Of a stretch of DNA of 14,585 nucleotides, positions 1-7,467 are shown piece by piece. The notes under the pieces are model-generated. The model was not told the DNA's origin. It searched no databases and saw only the letters and a program-made list of their open reading frames with translations. The position numbers and the translations under genes were made by a program. The stretch's first letter is position 1. Every line of letters starts with the position of its first letter. This DNA comes from Casp-Chloro-G3 sp002816715 (GTDB lineage: Bacteria > Chloroflexota > Dehalococcoidia > Lucifugimonadales > UBA3495), in assembly GCA_027623815.1 (NCBI GenBank), contig JAQBUV010000063.1, forward strand, positions 1 to 14,585. The letters are read 5' to 3'.

Positions 1-2
1 CC

Positions 3-914
3 ACCCTTCAAATCTGCCGTCTCAGCGGCCCCACTATTATATTACCTTTGTTTTTCAGCCAAGGTGTACTAGTAAATTGTTCCGGCTTCCAGAGCGGTAT
101 ACCCGGTCCATCCGGGGATGTCAAGATATTCGATCTGGGTATTACCGCCGTGGGAAATCCCGGCGACATGACCGCCCTGACCATTACCATCAACGATCTG
201 ACGAACCCGAATGGTGCGGATATCCCGGCCAGTAGCGTTGACGGTAAAGTGATCCTGCTGAACTTTGGAGCCGATCCTTCCTTGGATCTGCACCAGGACA
301 TAGCAGATGGCGCTACTGGCGTTAAAATAGACGTAACCCGGGTCTTTGATCTAGTGTCTGGCGCGGACGTACCGGTCGATTTGGGCGGCTTCCAGTCCGA
401 GTTGTCCTACCCTGGCAACTGCATCAACATACTGGAAGTTAGAGCGATGGACTTCCCTAACATTTCCACCAATATTGACAACCTGGGCGGGACGACCGTC
501 TTCCGCGGACTTGAGCCAGGCGGCGTTCCGTGGCCCGCCGACCTCGGCCACGGGCTGATCCGACTGGTGGGCAGCAACCAGGTGCCCTGCACCCTGGAAA
601 ACCAGATAACGTCTCTGACCGACGGGAACGGACAGCGTATTGTCGACCCCGCTGTTTTGAGCCGTGACTTTCTGAGGGGCGACGCTCGGGCTGATGGGAC
701 TGTAACAATCGCGGACGCCCTGTTCATCGCCCAGTACCTGGTGGGGTCGCGTCCCGCTTGCACCACGGTGGTGGACCTAACCTGCCTGCACTCGGTCAAC
801 GCGGCCAGCGTGCGGCAAGACGGGGCGTTTGACAGAAAGAGCATCGCCGATGCTCTGTTCATTGCCCAGTACCGTGTGGGACTTCGGGATGAGTTTTATG
901 ATCTGATGCCATAA
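3..914 (+). CDS. Dockerin-like repeat protein, 5'-truncated by the window edge
   Basis: The frame is open to the left edge (first full codon at 3) and has no ATG near it. The only early start is a TTG at 48 without a Shine-Dalgarno, so the gene very probably begins upstream. About 304 residues are visible. The C-terminus has two dockerin type I-like half-repeats. The first is RGDARADGTVTIADALFIAQ, starting at base 675, with Ca2+-loop residues D681, D693 and D714 (first bases of the codons). The second is degenerate, QDGAFDRKSIADALFIAQ, in which the loop spacing is off. The same 'IADALFIAQY' helix ends both. The N-terminal part is beta-rich and Gly/Asp/Pro-rich ('GNPGDMTALTITINDLTNPN') and resembles an extracellular Ig- or cohesin-like domain, but I cannot assign a family. 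Known dockerins are secreted and bind cohesins. No cohesin or signal peptide is visible here, so partner and role are unknown. Confidence 0.75.
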   Translation, partial: TLQICRLSGPTIILPLFFSQGVLVNCSGFQSGIPGPSGDVKIFDLGITAVGNPGDMTALTITINDLTNPNGADIPASSVDGKVILLNFGADPSLDLHQDIADGATGVKIDVTRVFDLVSGADVPVDLGGFQSELSYPGNCINILEVRAMDFPNISTNIDNLGGTTVFRGLEPGGVPWPADLGHGLIRLVGSNQVPCTLENQITSLTDGNGQRIVDPAVLSRDFLRGDARADGTVTIADALFIAQYLVGSRPACTTVVDLTCLHSVNAASVRQDGAFDRKSIADALFIAQYRVGLRDEFYDLMP

Positions 915-973
915 GATTTGTCGGTTTAATCGGTCAACTATTTACTTTCTGGAATTGACCAGGAATTAGATTT

Positions 974-1001
974 GGGGGTAGCCCCCAAGAGGGCTACCCC
1001 C
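974..1001. terminator. 11-bp perfect hairpin between convergent genes, probable terminator
   Basis: GGGGGTAGCCC (974-984) pairs perfectly with GGGCTACCCCC (991-1001) around a 6-nt loop (ccaaga). It lies between the dockerin-like gene (ends 914) and the convergent transporter gene (ends 1121). The downstream tail ATTATTCGC is only modestly T-rich on the plus strand, and on the minus strand the tail begins AAATCTAATTCC. Termination is therefore likely from stem strength and position, but not certain. Confidence 0.6.
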
Positions 1002-1009
1002 ATTATTCG

Positions 1010-1062
1010 CTCGTCGTGAGTCCTTCGGCAATCTCAGGACCGGCCTGTCGAACCACGAATTT
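1010..1062. repeat. Decayed copy of the TTCGACA palindromic repeat family
   Basis: On the minus strand this stretch reads CGTGGTTCGACAGGC followed by CTGAG and GAAGGAC motifs. The first block matches 13 of 15 positions of TGTGGTTCGACATGC in the repeat at 3672-3790. The rest is diverged. The region contains no ORF of note and lies in the gap between convergent genes. Confidence 0.4.
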
Positions 1063-1120
1063 TTGGTTGGCAAGCTAAGTTTGGTGCAAAGCGGGGCGAA
1101 GACTATTCAGGCTTCGGAAC

Positions 1121-2371
1121 TTAGTCGGGGTCCTTAACCGCCGGTCTTCGGGCAATCATCACCAGCAGAGATGCGGCCACCGCCACCAGCGAGAAAGAAA
1201 CGAATGCTTGCTGGTAGGTCCCGGTTGTATCGTAGACAATTGCTGAAGCCAGCGGCCCGACGGCGAAGCCGGCCACCTGAGCCGCTCGGCTCAACCCAAA
1301 TATACTGCCCAGGGTGCGGCGTCCGTAGTAACTGGCCCATACTATCGGGGCTAACGTGTTCACTCCACTGCCCACCAGACCTTGCAGAACGGCAAACAAA
1401 TAGGTCTTGGGCAGGGAGTCGGCCTGTATCAGCACCCAGATGCTGACTGCGCCTAGCAGGTAGATCAGGGTCATCAGCAGTTTTGGAGACGTACGCTCAG
1501 CGGCAAACCCGGCGGCCAGCGCCCCCAAAGCTCCAGCAGTAGACATAACGCTGATGGCTCCCACCGCCGCTCCTGGAGTGAGGCCCTGCTGAATCAGGTA
1601 GGGCACCAGGTGCAAGCCAATACCCGACGTGGCGGTACTTACCATGAACAGGGAGACCAGAATCAGCCAGAAGGCGGGAGTCCTGATGACTTCGGACAAC
1701 GGCCATTGACGTTCGTCGTTGTGTTGAGCCGGTTCTCCGGTCGTTCGCTGGGTTGGTGTGTCGCCATCGATAGTCAGGCCCAGGTCTTCCGGCTGTCGGC
1801 GAATTATCAGCGCCGAGGGAATCACCCCGATGCAGAACATCACCCCGGCCAGCACGACCCAGGCGGCCCGCCAGTCCCAATAGGTGATCACCAATTGGAC
1901 TACCGGAGCCATCACAATTACTCCGGCTGAGCTGGCGAAAAACACCAGTCCAGTTGCCCTGCCCCGGTAGCGCAGGAACCATTTGCCCGCAGTGACTGAA
2001 GCCCCTATCTTGATCAACCCCTGATCGGATATCCTGCACAAGGTGAAAGCTACGTAGAATCCCAGCAATGCTTGCGTTGTCGATAAATACAGGCAGCCCA
2101 GGACTACCACCATGCCGCCAAAGGCCAATACCATGCGGGAACCGAGCCGGTCCACCAGCCGCCCGCTGAAAGGGGCGAGCGCGGCTCCCAGGATTGCGCC
2201 CAGGCTGGTGGCCCCGGTTATCTCGGTCCGATTCCAGCCAAATTCCTGGCTCATCGGGTTGACAAAGATGGTCAAAATTCCGATGGCGGTGGCGGCGTTA
2301 GCGAACTCGATGCCAGCGGCGGCGGCGGCCACCCACCATCCGTAGTAGAAGGATCTGGGTTTAGTTATCAT
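1121..2371 (-). CDS. MFS transporter, monocarboxylate/oxalate:formate antiporter-like
   Basis: A 416-residue, strongly hydrophobic protein with the usual length and roughly twelve membrane spans of the major facilitator superfamily. The opening 'SFYYGWWVAAAAAGIEFANA' and the central 'RRQPEDLGLTIDG' followed by a hydrophilic loop and 'RTPAFWLI' are typical of OFA/MCT-like members. The inter-helix 2-3 signature is present as 'GRLVDRLGSRMVL'. Such proteins move organic anions across the cytoplasmic membrane. The substrate cannot be read from sequence, and no catabolic gene is adjacent to suggest one. It is divergent from radC across 212 bp. The ATG at 2371 has no strong Shine-Dalgarno, but the next residues match the family N-terminus, so I keep it. 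Ends with Asp-Pro-Asp just before the convergent-gene gap. Confidence 0.85.
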   Translation of the reverse strand: MITKPRSFYYGWWVAAAAAGIEFANAATAIGILTIFVNPMSQEFGWNRTEITGATSLGAILGAALAPFSGRLVDRLGSRMVLAFGGMVVVLGCLYLSTTQALLGFYVAFTLCRISDQGLIKIGASVTAGKWFLRYRGRATGLVFFASSAGVIVMAPVVQLVITYWDWRAAWVVLAGVMFCIGVIPSALIIRRQPEDLGLTIDGDTPTQRTTGEPAQHNDERQWPLSEVIRTPAFWLILVSLFMVSTATSGIGLHLVPYLIQQGLTPGAAVGAISVMSTAGALGALAAGFAAERTSPKLLMTLIYLLGAVSIWVLIQADSLPKTYLFAVLQGLVGSGVNTLAPIVWASYYGRRTLGSIFGLSRAAQVAGFAVGPLASAIVYDTTGTYQQAFVSFSLVAVAASLLVMIARRPAVKDPD

Positions 2372-2494
2372 TCAAGTTGTAGATAGAAGTTAGCCTCTTC
2401 TAGAAAATGGTGGTGTCTGCGTTAGTTGTGGTCAGTTTACCAGAGGGGGCCTGCACAATCTCGTTTGTGGATCAGTTTATCTTCGCAGTTACGC

Positions 2495-2500
2495 TATAAT
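2495..2500 (+). promoter_or_regulatory. Candidate -10 element (TATAAT) upstream of radC
   Basis: A perfect TATAAT sits about 84 bases upstream of the radC ATG at 2584, in the 212-bp divergent gap with the transporter. No good -35 hexamer is found at 16-18 bp spacing (the bases at 2472-2477 are TCAGTT), so only the -10 is supported. Nothing else distinct was seen in this gap. Confidence 0.4.
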
Positions 2501-2583
2501 GCTGGTGCTTTGTATCTATCGATCTGGATTGTCGAACTTGTAGACTTTATTCTTGCCGCTACCAATGCCGAAGATGGCCGAAG

Positions 2584-3303
2584 ATGAAAGAAACGCCCGC
2601 AGAAATCAAACACTATCAGCCAATGATTCGAGACCTGCCCCGGGGCGAGCGACCCCGGGAACGGTTGAGGGATTATGGGCCTCGCTACCTCAGCAATACC
2701 GAGTTGATTGCCATTCTGCTGCGCACCGGGCTACAGGGCGAGAATGTGATATCGATGGCGTCCCGGTTGCTGTCCACCTTCGATGGCCTGGCTGGGCTGG
2801 GCCGCAGCACCTTTGCCGAATTGTGCGCGCAGCGCGGGTTGAGCGAGGCCAAAGTCTGCCAACTGCTGGCGGCGCTGGAGTTGGGGCGGCGGTTTGTGTC
2901 GCTGGCCCCTCAGGAACGGGCGACCATACAATCACCGCAGGACGCGGCCAACCTGGTCATGGCGGAGATGAGCGGGTTTGATCAGGAGCATCTGCGAGTG
3001 CTGTTGCTCAACACCAAAAACGAGGTCCTGGGCATTCAGGAAATTTACGTGGGCAATGTTAACAGCTCAATGGTCAGAGCAGCCGAGGTTTTTCGCCCGG
3101 CCATTCGGGACAACGCGCCCTCAATTATCGTGGTGCACAATCACCCCTCCGGCGACCCAACACCGAGCCAGGAGGATGTGAACATCACCCGCGACCTGGT
3201 TTCAGCGGGCAAGCTGCTGAGCATAGACCTGCTGGATCATGTGGTGATCGGCAGCGGGAGTCGCTTCGTGAGCCTGAACGAGAAGCGGCTGGGATTTAGC
3301 TAG
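2584..3303 (+). CDS. radC: RadC family JAB/MPN-domain protein
   Basis: A 239-residue RadC-family protein (UPF0758). The N-terminal third is helical with the family opening 'RDLPRGERPRERLRDYGPRYLSNTELIAILLRTG' split over residues 16-49, and a helix-hairpin-helix-like segment follows. The C-terminal JAB/MPN domain has the metal-binding signature H185-x-H187...S195-x-x-D198 (HNHPSGDPTPSQED). This is the JAMM zinc-site pattern, though metalloprotease activity of RadC proteins is not established. The old link to DNA repair is disputed, and roles in competence or recombination have been proposed. ATG 2584 is used. The internal ATG at 2623 (MIRDLPRGE) fits the usual family N-terminus equally well, and neither has a strong Shine-Dalgarno. 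The cupin gene follows after 36 bp and may be co-transcribed. Confidence 0.92.
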   Translation: MKETPAEIKHYQPMIRDLPRGERPRERLRDYGPRYLSNTELIAILLRTGLQGENVISMASRLLSTFDGLAGLGRSTFAELCAQRGLSEAKVCQLLAALELGRRFVSLAPQERATIQSPQDAANLVMAEMSGFDQEHLRVLLLNTKNEVLGIQEIYVGNVNSSMVRAAEVFRPAIRDNAPSIIVVHNHPSGDPTPSQEDVNITRDLVSAGKLLSIDLLDHVVIGSGSRFVSLNEKRLGFS

Positions 3304-3339
3304 GAATGCAGCATATCAATTTCAAGCAGGAGCGATAAA

Positions 3340-3669
3340 ATGTCATATTTCAAAGATGCCAGCGAGCGCACCAGCCTGGACCTAGCCCCCGGTGTCCGCA
3401 CTCAGACCTTTTGGGGCGAGAATATATTGCTTTCGATGGTTACGTTTGAAGCCAATTCCCTGGTGCCCAACCATACCCACCCTCACGAGCAGGCCGGAAT
3501 AATGGTTGAGGGCGAGTTGGAGTTGAGCATTGATGGCGAAGTGCGGCTGCTGAAGCCGGGCGATATGTATATTATTCCAGGCAACGTGGAGCACTTTGCC
3601 AGAACCGGAGACACAGCCGCCAAAGCTCTGGACATCTTCAGTCCGGTGCGGGCCGAGTTTATCTACTGA
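3340..3669 (+). CDS. Small single-domain cupin protein
   Basis: A 109-residue cupin_2 protein. Cupin motif 1 is NHTHPHEQAGIMVEG: H45 and H47 are the expected metal ligands, Q51 stands where the consensus Glu is, and G58 is conserved. Motif 2 is PGDMYIIPGNVEH, with P80 and H85. The predicted fold is one beta-barrel with a mononuclear metal site, three His plus Gln. The length is typical of stand-alone cupins that are dioxygenases, isomerases or ligand sensors. The function here cannot be chosen. The Shine-Dalgarno AGGAG (3328-3332) lies 7 nt before the ATG, confirming the start. It follows radC by 36 bp on the same strand, probably in the same transcript, with no obvious functional link. Confidence 0.85.
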   Translation: MSYFKDASERTSLDLAPGVRTQTFWGENILLSMVTFEANSLVPNHTHPHEQAGIMVEGELELSIDGEVRLLKPGDMYIIPGNVEHFARTGDTAAKALDIFSPVRAEFIY

Positions 3670-3671
3670 GA

Positions 3672-3790
3672 GACTGTCTAAAAAATGTGGTTCGACATGC
3701 TCACCACGAGCGGTTGTGAACTTCCTATCCGCTCATCCTGAGCTTGTCGAAGGATAAATCAAGGATAAATCAGTAGAGTTTTGGATAGGC
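3672..3790. repeat. MITE-like palindromic repeat with imperfect terminal inverted repeats
   Basis: The outer arms GACTGTCTAAAA (3672-3683) and the reverse complement of TTTTGGATAGGC (3779-3790) match at 9 of 12 positions. Inside, positions 3691-3713 (beginning TTCGACATGCTC) and the reverse complement of 3729-3751 (beginning TTCGACAAGCTC) match at 19 of 23 positions around a 15-nt loop. An 11-bp tandem repeat, AAGGATAAATC, occupies 3750-3760 and 3761-3771. There is no coding capacity. The element fills the gap between the cupin and the convergent glutamyltransferase gene and could fold into a bidirectional terminator-like structure. Confidence 0.6.
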
Positions 3791-3797
3791 TTTAAAG

Positions 3798-5390
3798 CTA
3801 CCAGCCCACCGCGCAACCGTCCTTGCGGGGTTCTGAGCCGCCGCTGAGTACGCCGGTGTCTGGGTCGCGCTGGATGATCTGTCCTCCGCCCATGCCAACC
3901 CGGCTGTATCCGCTGGCCATTTGGACTTGATGTCCGCGACTCTTCAGGTCGTTAACCACGTTGGTAGCAAGCCCCTCTTCCAAGACCACTGAGTCGCCCG
4001 TGACCAGGAAGCGCAGGGCGTTGAGGGCCTGCTGGGGATCCATGCCGTGGTCCACCATGTTGCTGATGACCTGCAAATGGCCCTGGGGCTGCATGAAGCC
4101 GCCCATTACGCCGTAACACAGGTACATCTCGCCATCCCTGGTGGCCATTGCTGGAATTATGGTATGGAAAGGACGTTTGCCCGGCTCCAGGGCGTTGGGG
4201 TGCTCCGCGTCTAACGAGAACAACGCGGCCCGGTTCTGGAGGACGATGCCGGTGCCGGGCACCACCAGCCCGCTGCCGAAGTTGTTGTAGACACTGTTGA
4301 TGAAAGAGCAGGCATTGCCCTTGCCGTCAACGCAGCTGATGTACACCGTGTCGCTGCCGCCGAAGGGCTGGCCGTAAGGGACGGTGTTCATGGCCTGGGT
4401 TGGGTTGATTAGCTCCCGACGCCCGGCGGCGTAGCTCTTGGCAGTCATTTGGCTGATCGGTACGTCAGCTTGGCGGGGGTCGGCGACGTAGCGGTAGGCG
4501 TCGGCGAAGGCCAGCCGCATGGCTTCGATCAAATGATGGTAAGCTTCCGCGCTCTGGGCACCCATGCTGGCAATGTCATATCCCTCAACAATGTTCATGG
4601 CTTCCAGGGCGGCGATACCCTGGCCGTTGGGTGGGCATTCCCAGCAGGTAACCCCCCGGTAGTCGGTGGATATCGCCTCGTCCCAGTCGGAGGTATGCTG
4701 GGCCAAGTCTTCGGTGGCGATCCAGCCGCCGTGTTCCTGAATAAAAGAGGCTATTTTTTCGGCGACTTTTCCGGTATAAAAAGCCTCCGAGCCTCCCTCG
4801 GCGATGGCACGCAGCGTCTTCCCCAGAGTGGTCAAGCGAATCAGTTCACCGGGCTGCGGAGCACGGCCGTCCAGCAGCATTTCCTGGCCCGACGGGTACC
4901 GGGCCAACCTGCCAACCTGTCCTGACCACTGGTGGGAGATAATGTCGGACACCGGAAAACCTTCTTCGGCATACTGTATGGCGGGTTTCAGAACTTCGGA
5001 TAGGGGCATGCTGCCGTGGGCGTTCAGGATGGTCTCCCAGCCGTGCACTGTGCCGGGCACCGACACCGAGTAGACACCATCGTCGGGCATGTGGTGATAA
5101 CCCTTGGACTTTAGTTCATCAATCGATGCCGCGCCGGGAGCGCGACCGCTGCCGTTCAGAGCGTGCACCTTCTTCTCGTTGGCGTTCCAGACCAGCGCGA
5201 ACATGTCGCCGCCAATGCCGGTGGACTCGGGTTCCACCACGTTGAGCACCGCCGCGCTGGCCACGGCGGCGTCCACCGCATTGCCGCCCTGCATCAATAT
5301 TTGCAGCCCGGCCATTGCCGCCAGGGGCTGGCTGGTGGCGACCATGCCGTTGCGGGCGTGTACTGTGGAACGCCGTGAATCGAAGAACAT
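3798..5390 (-). CDS. ggt: Gamma-glutamyltransferase-like Ntn hydrolase (YwrD-type)
   Basis: 530 residues from ATG 5390, close to the family's usual length. The family is made as a proenzyme that cleaves itself to free an N-terminal Thr nucleophile on the small subunit. That Thr is T348 in GGSDTVYISCVDGKGN, followed by FGSGLVVPGTGIVLQNR and the GVMGGFMQPQGH loop near the oxyanion site. The GDTVY context is the YwrD-like type rather than the TTH of classical GGT. The N-terminus carries the family block 'NGMVATSQPLA ... GGNAVDAAVA'. No signal peptide is evident from this start, so a cytoplasmic location is inferred. The substrate may be glutathione, another gamma-glutamyl compound or an acyl amide. 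The frame stays open to 5552, but the extra 54 residues are Arg/Ser-rich and unlike the family, while AGGAG (5399-5403) lies 8 nt before ATG 5390. Confidence 0.88.
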   Translation of the reverse strand: MFFDSRRSTVHARNGMVATSQPLAAMAGLQILMQGGNAVDAAVASAAVLNVVEPESTGIGGDMFALVWNANEKKVHALNGSGRAPGAASIDELKSKGYHHMPDDGVYSVSVPGTVHGWETILNAHGSMPLSEVLKPAIQYAEEGFPVSDIISHQWSGQVGRLARYPSGQEMLLDGRAPQPGELIRLTTLGKTLRAIAEGGSEAFYTGKVAEKIASFIQEHGGWIATEDLAQHTSDWDEAISTDYRGVTCWECPPNGQGIAALEAMNIVEGYDIASMGAQSAEAYHHLIEAMRLAFADAYRYVADPRQADVPISQMTAKSYAAGRRELINPTQAMNTVPYGQPFGGSDTVYISCVDGKGNACSFINSVYNNFGSGLVVPGTGIVLQNRAALFSLDAEHPNALEPGKRPFHTIIPAMATRDGEMYLCYGVMGGFMQPQGHLQVISNMVDHGMDPQQALNALRFLVTGDSVVLEEGLATNVVNDLKSRGHQVQMASGYSRVGMGGGQIIQRDPDTGVLSGGSEPRKDGCAVGW

Positions 5391-5472
5391 TTCGGTGACT
5401 CCTGATACTGCCTGACTATTGGGGGTCAGTTTACCATAGCGTGCTGCTGAGCGGCGTGTCGCTTTAGAATTG

Positions 5473-5527
5473 CCCCGTTGGCGTGGGACGTCCCTCAGGG
5501 TATGACTGTCCTTTCTCCCACACGGGG
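5473..5527. other. Long hairpin in the leader region upstream of the glutamyltransferase gene
   Basis: CCCCGT (5473-5478) and GTGGGA (5483-5488) pair with ACGGGG (5522-5527) and TCCCAC (5516-5521), giving 12 bp interrupted by a 4-nt bulge. A small CCC-TCA-GGG hairpin lies inside the loop. It is in the 272-bp divergent gap between the genes starting at 5390 (-) and 5663 (+), and would be in the 5' leader of the minus-strand gene if transcription starts beyond 5527. I recognise no known riboswitch class. No convincing promoter was identified in this gap. Confidence 0.35.
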
Positions 5528-5662
5528 AGGAGATGCGGTTCACTAAGATCATCCAGTAAGCATCGGCATTACCCTTCCGGCAGCGTAGATTGTATACTGT
5601 GCCCTGAACCTTCTTGAAACTTTCCTGCGCTATTCTTGGGCAAGATTAACCGAGGTATTCCC

Positions 5663-6688
5663 ATGACTCGAAAACTTGTGCTGAGCGTGGTTGACCAGTC
5701 CCCCATCCGGGAGGGCGGCACCACCGCTGAGGCATTACAAGAGACGATCAAGCTGGCCGTAGCTGCCGAGTCCTTTGGCTACCAACGCTACTGGGTGGCC
5801 GAACACCACAACCTGCCCAACTTTGCCGGTACCAGCCCTGAGATGATGATTGGACAGATTGCGGCGCACACCAAGACCATTCGGGTGGGCAGCGGTGGTG
5901 TCATGCTCTCTCATTACAGTCCGCTGAAGGTGGTGGAGAACTTCCGAATTCTGGACGCCCTCTACCCCGGACGTATTGACCTGGGCATTGGCCGCGCCCC
6001 GGGCAGCGACCAGCTTACCGCCGCCGCGCTGGCTTTCCCCGGCCCTCCCCGCACCATTGAGCGTTTTCCTCAACAGGTAACCGATGTGCTGGGTTACCTG
6101 GCAGGAGCAATGGCCGAAAATCATCCCTTTGCCCAGGTTCAGGCAACTCCATCATCGGGCGAAACCGCACCGGAGGTCTGGCTGCTGGGTTCTAGATACG
6201 AAAGCGCTTACATGGCCGCCCAGTTGGGTCTGCCCTTCGCCTATGCTCACTTCTTCGGCATGGGGGCGCAAGACGGCCCAACGATAGTTGAAGGCTACCG
6301 GCAGCATTTCCAACCGTCGGCGCATCTAGCGGAACCCAAGATAAACGTCGGAGTCCAGGTGGTCTGCGCCGAGACCGAAGAAGCAGCGTTGCGGGTGGCG
6401 TCAAGTCGCAACCTGGGCAGGCTCAGATCGGTAACCGGACGGGCCAAGGGCATACCTTCAATTGAAGACGCCCTTGCCTACAAGTACCGTGCCGATGAAC
6501 TGGCGTTTGTGCAGCAGTACACCCAGAACTGCGTGGACGGGGATCCTCAACAGGTCAAACAGAGTCTGGAGGCCATCGCCGAACGCTACCAGACGCCGGA
6601 CTTGAGCGTGGTGACCATTTGCTACAACTTTGAGGACCGGGTGCGCTCCTACGAATTGGTGGCCGAAGCCTGCGAAATAAGTAAATAG
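5663..6688 (+). CDS. LLM class flavin-dependent oxidoreductase (luciferase-like monooxygenase)
   Basis: 341 residues from ATG 5663, the usual length for single-component bacterial luciferase-like monooxygenases, which use FMNH2 from a partner reductase in a TIM barrel. Visible family motifs are 'FGYQRYWVAEHHN' near residue 40, 'RVGSGGVMLSHYSPLKVVEN' near residue 75, and 'GRIDLGIGRAPGSD', together typical of the MsnO8/YhbW-like subgroup (TIGR03558 type). The substrate is not predictable, and no reductase gene is adjacent. The frame is open upstream to a TTG at 5636, but GAGGT (5652-5656) lies at good distance from ATG 5663 and the family begins near 'RKLVLSVVDQSP', so the ATG is chosen. The stop codon TAG (6686-6688) is the first three bases of a palindromic repeat. 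Confidence 0.88.
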   Translation: MTRKLVLSVVDQSPIREGGTTAEALQETIKLAVAAESFGYQRYWVAEHHNLPNFAGTSPEMMIGQIAAHTKTIRVGSGGVMLSHYSPLKVVENFRILDALYPGRIDLGIGRAPGSDQLTAAALAFPGPPRTIERFPQQVTDVLGYLAGAMAENHPFAQVQATPSSGETAPEVWLLGSRYESAYMAAQLGLPFAYAHFFGMGAQDGPTIVEGYRQHFQPSAHLAEPKINVGVQVVCAETEEAALRVASSRNLGRLRSVTGRAKGIPSIEDALAYKYRADELAFVQQYTQNCVDGDPQQVKQSLEAIAERYQTPDLSVVTICYNFEDRVRSYELVAEACEISK

Positions 6689-6712
6689 AGGCGAGTTTCA
6701 AACCCGCCTCTA
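6686..6712. terminator. Near-perfect 27-nt palindrome; repeat and probable minus-strand terminator
   Basis: TAGAGGCG (6686-6693) pairs with CGCCTCTA (6705-6712), and inside, GTTT and AAAC pair around a single C, leaving only one mismatched pair. The left arm supplies the TAG stop of the LLM gene. Read on the minus strand, the hairpin is followed by TTTACTTATTT, a U-rich tail suited to terminating the convergent hydrolase gene that ends at 6754. The inner GTTTCAAAC core resembles small palindromic repeats widespread in environmental genomes. Confidence 0.6.
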
Positions 6713-6753
6713 CAAAAGCCTGGATTTTGTTGAACCACCAGCTGAGGCTACTT

Positions 6754-7467
6754 TTATGCCCCCACTTTGGCGGCCAGGTCAACAAAGCTGCTGGCGACCA
6801 CATTGAAAGAGGGGTCGGGCGTTGGGTCTGGGGTGCGGTCTGGCCCATGCTCCATTGGCCGGGGAACGAAGGCGGTCTTCACGCCGGTTTTCTGAGCCGA
6901 CATCAGGTCGGGTTGATGGGCGGCGGTCATCACCACCTGCTCCGGGCGCAGGCCCAGCAACTCTACTGCGGTCAGATAGCTCTCCGGGTCGGGCTTGTAG
7001 TGACGGGCCACCTCTGCCCCCAGAATGCAGTCCCAGGGCAGACCGGAGTACTTGGCCATGTCGGTCATCAGGCGTATATTGCCGTTGGACATGGGTGCAA
7101 TTATGTAGCGGTTCTTCAGGCGATAGAGTCCGGCCACCGTGTCCGACCAGGGCCGAAGAAAATGCCAGAAGAAATTCATTTCCGCCTTCTCGTCATCGCT
7201 GAGACCGCTAATCTCAAACTCGTTGAGCACATCTTCCAGACCCAGGCGATGCAATGCGTCCAGGTTGGTCCAGGGTAACTCGCCGGTGCGCACCTTGTTC
7301 ATGTAGGGCCGATATTGGCCCCGCCAGGCATCGGCGAAGGCAGGCCAGTCGGCATTAATGCCCTTGACCCGGCCAAACTCCTCGCACTGCCGGATGATGC
7401 TGCCGCGCCAGTCCACCACCGTGCCGAAAACATCGAAGATAAAGGCTTTTACGTCGGTTGTATCCAC
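6754..7467 (-). CDS. Haloacid dehalogenase type II-like HAD hydrolase
   Basis: 237 residues from GTG 7467. This is a HAD-superfamily protein of the L-2-haloacid dehalogenase type. Visible are motif I DVFGTVVDW with nucleophile D12, motif II MSNGN with S127 and N128, the conserved Lys K158 in HYKPDPESY, and motif III AAHQPD with D187 followed by 'GVKTAFVPRP', a hallmark of the type II family. The family's textbook reaction is hydrolytic removal of halide from 2-haloalkanoates. Many members act on other substrates, so dehalogenation is only a possibility. The frame is open to an ATG at 7482, but AAGGAGG (7473-7479) lies inside that extension and 5 nt before GTG 7467, so GTG is the likely start. 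It lies downstream of the peroxiredoxin gene on the same strand, separated by a hairpin. Confidence 0.88.
   Translation of the reverse strand: MDTTDVKAFIFDVFGTVVDWRGSIIRQCEEFGRVKGINADWPAFADAWRGQYRPYMNKVRTGELPWTNLDALHRLGLEDVLNEFEISGLSDDEKAEMNFFWHFLRPWSDTVAGLYRLKNRYIIAPMSNGNIRLMTDMAKYSGLPWDCILGAEVARHYKPDPESYLTAVELLGLRPEQVVMTAAHQPDLMSAQKTGVKTAFVPRPMEHGPDRTPDPTPDPSFNVVASSFVDLAAKVGA

Noticed and set aside
407..862. 151-codon minus-strand frame
   Set aside because: It is antisense to the dockerin-like gene, whose repeats are recognisable on the plus strand.
1497..2039. 180-codon minus-strand frame inside the transporter gene
   Set aside because: It is a frame-shifted shadow of the MFS gene; the membrane-span pattern is only in the other frame.
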